Origin: Clostridia bacterium
GTDB taxonomy: Bacteria; Bacillota_A; Clostridia; Oscillospirales; CAG-272
Direction of reading: 5' to 3'
Length of the DNA: 8,533 nt
Assembly: GCA_017652965.1 (NCBI GenBank)
Contig: JAGBZZ010000135.1
Span: 1-8,533 of the forward strand
The notes beneath the pieces are model-generated. The model was not told the origin of the DNA, ran no database searches, and saw only the letters and a list, made by a program, of their open reading frames with translations. Both the position numbers and the translations under genes were made by a program. Position 1 is the stretch's first letter; every line of letters begins with the position of its first letter. Shown piece by piece: positions 6,183 through 8,533 of this stretch.

Positions 6183-7019
6183 ATGCGCAAGGCTACGATC
6201 TTCGATATGGTGCGGGGCTCCTATGTGGACGGCCCCGGCATCCGCACCACCGTCTTTTTCAAGGGGTGCAACCTCGCCTGTGCGTGGTGCCATAACCCCG
6301 AAAGCCAAAGGATAGCACCCGAACTGATGCTTTATAAGGACAAGTGCCGGGGGTGCGGCAAATGCCGCGAAAAGTGCCCGCACACCCTGGCATCCTGCGA
6401 TCTTTGCGGCAGGTGCGCCCTCTATTGTCCGCACGATGCCCGCGAGCTCTGCGGGCGGGAATACACGACAGACGAGGTGCTGCAAACGGTTCGCAAGGAC
6501 AAATCCTTTTACGAGGCCTCGGGCGGCGGCGTGACCCTTTCGGGCGGGGAGTGTATGCTGCAGCTCGATTTCATCGAGGAGCTTCTGCAAAAATGCAAGG
6601 AGGACGGCATTCACACAGCGGTCGATACCGCAGGTTGCGTCCCTGCCGCCGCCTTTGACCGCATTCTCCCCTATACCGATCTTTTCCTCTTTGACGTGAA
6701 GTGCATAGACAGCGAAAAGCACAAAAGATACACGGGGGTCGGGAACGAGCAGATCCTTGCCAATCTCCGCCGTCTCCTGGCAATGGGGCGGCCGCTTTGG
6801 GTACGCATCCCGATCGTCCCGACGGTCAACGATACGGTCGGGGAGATGGAGGCGATCCGTGATCTTCTTGCCGTATGCGGCAAGCCGGAGCGGGTCGAGC
6901 CCCTGCCCTATCACGCGATGGGCGAGCACAAGTACGCGGCACTTGGCCGCGAAAGCACCCCCTTCTCACCCCCGACCGATGCGCAGATGGAGGAATTGCG
7001 CCGCGTGTTTTTGGCGTAG
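6183..7019 (+). CDS. Glycyl radical enzyme activating enzyme (radical SAM)
   Basis: The protein has 278 residues and would install the glycyl radical on the preceding enzyme by S-adenosylmethionine cleavage. The radical SAM cluster motif is C29-x3-C33-x2-C36 (CNLACAWC), preceded by DGPGIRTTVFFKGC. Between it and the barrel is an inserted ferredoxin-like segment with two 4Fe-4S motifs: C55/C58/C61/C65 and C72/C75/C78/C82. Such extra clusters are typical of activases for dehydratase/lyase-type enzymes and absent from the pyruvate formate-lyase activase, agreeing with the C-x-E active site next door. The SAM-binding motif SGGEC is at 119-123. ATG 6183 is preferred because GAGG (6173-6176) sits 6 bases before it. 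The in-frame GTG at 6171, directly after the upstream stop, is the alternative and would add four residues. The 12-base gap implies translational coupling. Confidence 0.92.
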   Translation: MRKATIFDMVRGSYVDGPGIRTTVFFKGCNLACAWCHNPESQRIAPELMLYKDKCRGCGKCREKCPHTLASCDLCGRCALYCPHDARELCGREYTTDEVLQTVRKDKSFYEASGGGVTLSGGECMLQLDFIEELLQKCKEDGIHTAVDTAGCVPAAAFDRILPYTDLFLFDVKCIDSEKHKRYTGVGNEQILANLRRLLAMGRPLWVRIPIVPTVNDTVGEMEAIRDLLAVCGKPERVEPLPYHAMGEHKYAALGRESTPFSPPTDAQMEELRRVFLA

Positions 7020-7056
7020 TGTCACCATAGGATACATCCCCGGCAAGAATCCCCCC

Positions 7057-7097
7057 GCCAAGCAAAAAACCACCCTGCGGGTGGTTTTTTGCTTGGC
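7057..7097. terminator. Strong bidirectional terminator, 19-base perfect stem
   Basis: Bases 7057-7075 pair perfectly with 7079-7097 around the loop TGC. The stem contains A6 and T6 tracts flanking a GC-rich core (CCACCC/GGGTGG), so it can end the activase transcript on the plus strand and the lipoprotein transcript on the minus strand, whose stop codon is 3 bases away. Confidence 0.92.
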
Positions 7098-7100
7098 TCT

Positions 7101-7871
7101 TCACTTTCGAGGCTCTGGATTTACAATGTGATCCTCCCAATACCCCGGCAGGAGATAGCCGCAGGTATCGCAGACGTCGTCGCCGTCCCCGTCGTCGTGC
7201 GAGCTCGGCAAGTCGGACGAGGGGCAACCGCAGGTATACTGCAGAGCGTGGGTCTCATTTGTCACTACCCACTCACCTGTATGCTCGTGCATCGGCGGCA
7301 TCGGCGCTAAGCACCGATCGCACAGACCGTCCCCGTCCCCGTCATCGTGGCGCTCAAAGGACGGCTCCTCCCTCTCGGTACAACCGCAGGTATAAAAGGC
7401 GCGATGCTCGCTCTCGGTGATATCGTATCGATAGGTATGCTCGTGCAGGGCAAGATTGCCCGCATGCACCGCCTGCAGGATCTCGGGGGAAAAGGCCAGG
7501 ATCACCTCGCCCGTGGCCGGCTCGTCTGCCCGAAGGGTGACGGTGACCTCCCCGCTCCCCTCAAGGTATCCGGCGCTCCCGCCCACGGCCCGCCCACCGG
7601 CGGCGGCGAAGAGGGGCTGCATCTCCCTCCCCTCCTCCATCAGGGTGGCGGTGAGGGTCCCCTCGGTCAGGGACGCATAATAGTAGACCGCGCCCTCGCC
7701 CGTCAGTGTCCGCACAAGCGGCAGGCTGTAATCACCCGAAAAATCATAAAACGTCAGGATCACGTAGTTTTCCCCGCGTTGGCACTCCACCGTCCCACGG
7801 AAGGCTTGACAGGAGGTAAGGCAAAGAAGCAGCAGTACTGCCGCCACGGCCAAGGATATCCATCTTTTCAC
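7101..7871 (-). CDS. Lipoprotein with two tandem Cys/His/Asp-rich modules
   Basis: The protein has 256 residues and starts at GTG 7871, preceded by GAGGAGGGAGGG. The N-terminus is K-R, a hydrophobic stretch (5-18) and a lipobox L-T-S-C21, so it should be exported and lipid-anchored on the outer face of the membrane. Residues ~22-140 look like a beta-rich domain with no family I recognise. Residues 143-194 and 195-~240 are two related modules, each running H-E-H-T, then Y-T-C-G-C, then H-D-D-G-D-G-D, then C-D-x-C. Four cysteines plus His/Asp per module suggest a bound metal: the CxC/CDxC pairs resemble a zinc-ribbon or rubredoxin knuckle and the DGDGD loop a calcium loop. Similar tails occur, as I recall, at the ends of surface proteins in Clostridia. 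The longer open frame to 7931 is rejected because it would run through this gene's promoter. The function is unknown. Confidence 0.8.
   Translation of the reverse strand: MKRWISLAVAAVLLLLCLTSCQAFRGTVECQRGENYVILTFYDFSGDYSLPLVRTLTGEGAVYYYASLTEGTLTATLMEEGREMQPLFAAAGGRAVGGSAGYLEGSGEVTVTLRADEPATGEVILAFSPEILQAVHAGNLALHEHTYRYDITESEHRAFYTCGCTEREEPSFERHDDGDGDGLCDRCLAPMPPMHEHTGEWVVTNETHALQYTCGCPSSDLPSSHDDGDGDDVCDTCGYLLPGYWEDHIVNPEPRK
7158..7445 (-). repeat. Two tandem protein modules, about 50 residues each, in the lipoprotein
   Basis: Module 1 (7445-7290, residues 143-194) has C162, C164, H175, D176, D177, D179, D181, C184 and C187. Module 2 (7289-7158, from residue 195) has C214, C216, H225, D226, D227, D229, D231, C234 and C237. 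Module 2 has two fewer residues between CxC and HDD. Confidence 0.85.
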
Positions 7872-7902
7872 GGCAAAGCCCTCCCTCCTCTTGACTGTTT
7901 TC

Positions 7903-7931
7903 ATTATAACACCCGCGCGGCGGCGTGTCAA
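7903..7931 (-). promoter_or_regulatory. Consensus SigA promoter of the lipoprotein gene
   Basis: On the minus strand TTGACA (7931-7926) and TATAAT (7908-7903) are separated by exactly 17 bases, matching consensus at all 12 positions. It begins only 8 bases after the ThiT stop codon, so the lipoprotein can be expressed strongly and independently of ThiT. Confidence 0.85.
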
Positions 7932-7938
7932 GGGCGGC

Positions 7939-8517
7939 TTAGTCCTTGACCGTCAGAAGACGCCGCATCTGCGGTACGCGGAAAAGGATAAAGGCGCCAA
8001 GCACGGTAAAGACGGTTTCGGGGAGCATATAGACCCCGTTATAGCAAAGAGAATAGAGCCACGGGCGGCCTACCCACTCACGCCCAAAGGCAACAAACTC
8101 CTCAAGGTTAGCCCACAAAACCACCCCCGAGACGAAATGCGCAAGAAAGCGGAGGAGGCAAACCAGGGCCACCCCGAGAAGGACACCGCCCATGCCGCGG
8201 CGGCGGAAAAGGCCGGCAAACCCAAGGACGGTAAAGGCCAGGATGTAATCGAGAAAGAGCGAGGCCACCAGCATGCCGGGGGTCAGCCCCCAGGCAAACA
8301 CGCCGCCCTGCAGGATCTGGAACCAGGAGTAGCAGAAGGCGGTCCCCAGCCCCCAGGCAAGCCCGTGGCGGATCGCCACAAGGCAGATGGGGAGCATGGA
8401 AAGCAGGGTGATCGAGCCGTCAAAGGGGAGTGTGAAGAGCTTCACGTAGCTGAGCGCGACGGCGGCCGCCAGCATCAGAGCGCACTCAACGAGTGCGAGG
8501 GTACGGGTTCGTTTCAT
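7939..8517 (-). CDS. thiT: Thiamine transporter subunit ThiT (ECF S-component)
   Basis: This 192-residue hydrophobic protein has about six membrane helices and the usual length for ThiT/YuaJ. It binds thiamine and works with the shared ECF energising module (EcfA/A'/T), whose genes are not in this window. Family marks seen are KLFTLPFDGSITLLSMLPI (26-44), FLDYILAF (88-95), AHFVSGVVLWAN (126-137) and PWLYSLCYNG (152-161). His127, Trp135, Tyr155 and Asn160 fall where the thiamine-contacting residues of the Lactococcus protein lie, as I recall. The start ATG 8517 has AAGGAGG at 8530-8524. A TPP riboswitch commonly controls this gene, but the leader lies beyond the window edge, so this cannot be checked. 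Confidence 0.9.
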   Translation of the reverse strand: MKRTRTLALVECALMLAAAVALSYVKLFTLPFDGSITLLSMLPICLVAIRHGLAWGLGTAFCYSWFQILQGGVFAWGLTPGMLVASLFLDYILAFTVLGFAGLFRRRGMGGVLLGVALVCLLRFLAHFVSGVVLWANLEEFVAFGREWVGRPWLYSLCYNGVYMLPETVFTVLGAFILFRVPQMRRLLTVKD

Positions 8518-8523
8518 AACGAG

Positions 8524-8530
8524 CCTCCTT
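8524..8530 (-). promoter_or_regulatory. Ribosome binding site of thiT
   Basis: AAGGAGG on the minus strand lies 6 bases before ATG 8517 and confirms that start. Confidence 0.85.
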
Positions 8531-8533
8531 ATA

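Noticed and set aside
7872..7931. Extended N-terminus for the lipoprotein
   Set aside because: It overlaps the consensus promoter and would bury the signal peptide behind 20 charged residues.
7347..7949. 200-codon plus-strand open frame opposite the lipoprotein
   Set aside because: It is antisense to a gene with a signal peptide and promoter, and has no recognisable features of its own.
8518..8533. TPP riboswitch ahead of thiT
   Set aside because: Only 16 bases of leader are in the window, so no riboswitch can be seen or excluded.

Overview
The window looks like part of a GC-rich chromosome from an anaerobic Clostridia-type Bacillota, probably gut-associated. This is inferred from the oxygen-sensitive glycyl radical enzyme with its activase, the ThiT-type ECF thiamine transporter subunit, strong AGGAGG ribosome binding sites, near-consensus TTGACA/TATAAT promoters and short Rho-independent terminators. 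No rRNA, tRNA, CRISPR array, transposase or phage gene is visible.

Left part (1-3110): the 3' part of a TIM-barrel glycoside-hydrolase-like gene is followed 29 bases later by an intracellular sialidase-superfamily (BNR/Asp-box) gene, so the two look like a carbohydrate operon. The last ~26 residues of the sialidase are read through an AT-rich palindrome that leads straight into a small XRE-type regulator gene. After the regulator's terminator comes a 195-base wreck of a second copy of the first gene. It contains a 91-base block identical to the intact copy and a 526-base internal deletion whose junction falls on a 9-base microhomology. The palindrome, regulator and terminator therefore look like a cassette lodged among remodelled glycosidase genes.

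Middle part (3111-7100): an AraC-family regulator on the minus strand is divergent from a two-gene operon encoding a glycyl radical enzyme of unknown substrate (706 residues, active site C-N-E, radical Gly683) and its radical SAM activase with two extra 4Fe-4S motifs. Each direction has a recognisable promoter, and a perfect 9+9 inverted repeat sits between the two, the best candidate operator. Strong terminators close both ends of this three-gene module. The simplest reading is a self-contained, inducible anaerobic catabolic unit controlled by the AraC protein. The substrate cannot be read from the sequence.

Right part (7101-8533): on the minus strand lie ThiT (thiamine uptake) and, downstream of it, a lipoprotein with its own consensus promoter. 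The lipoprotein ends in two tandem ~50-residue modules rich in Cys, His and Asp (CxC, HDDGDGD, CDxC) that look metal-binding.
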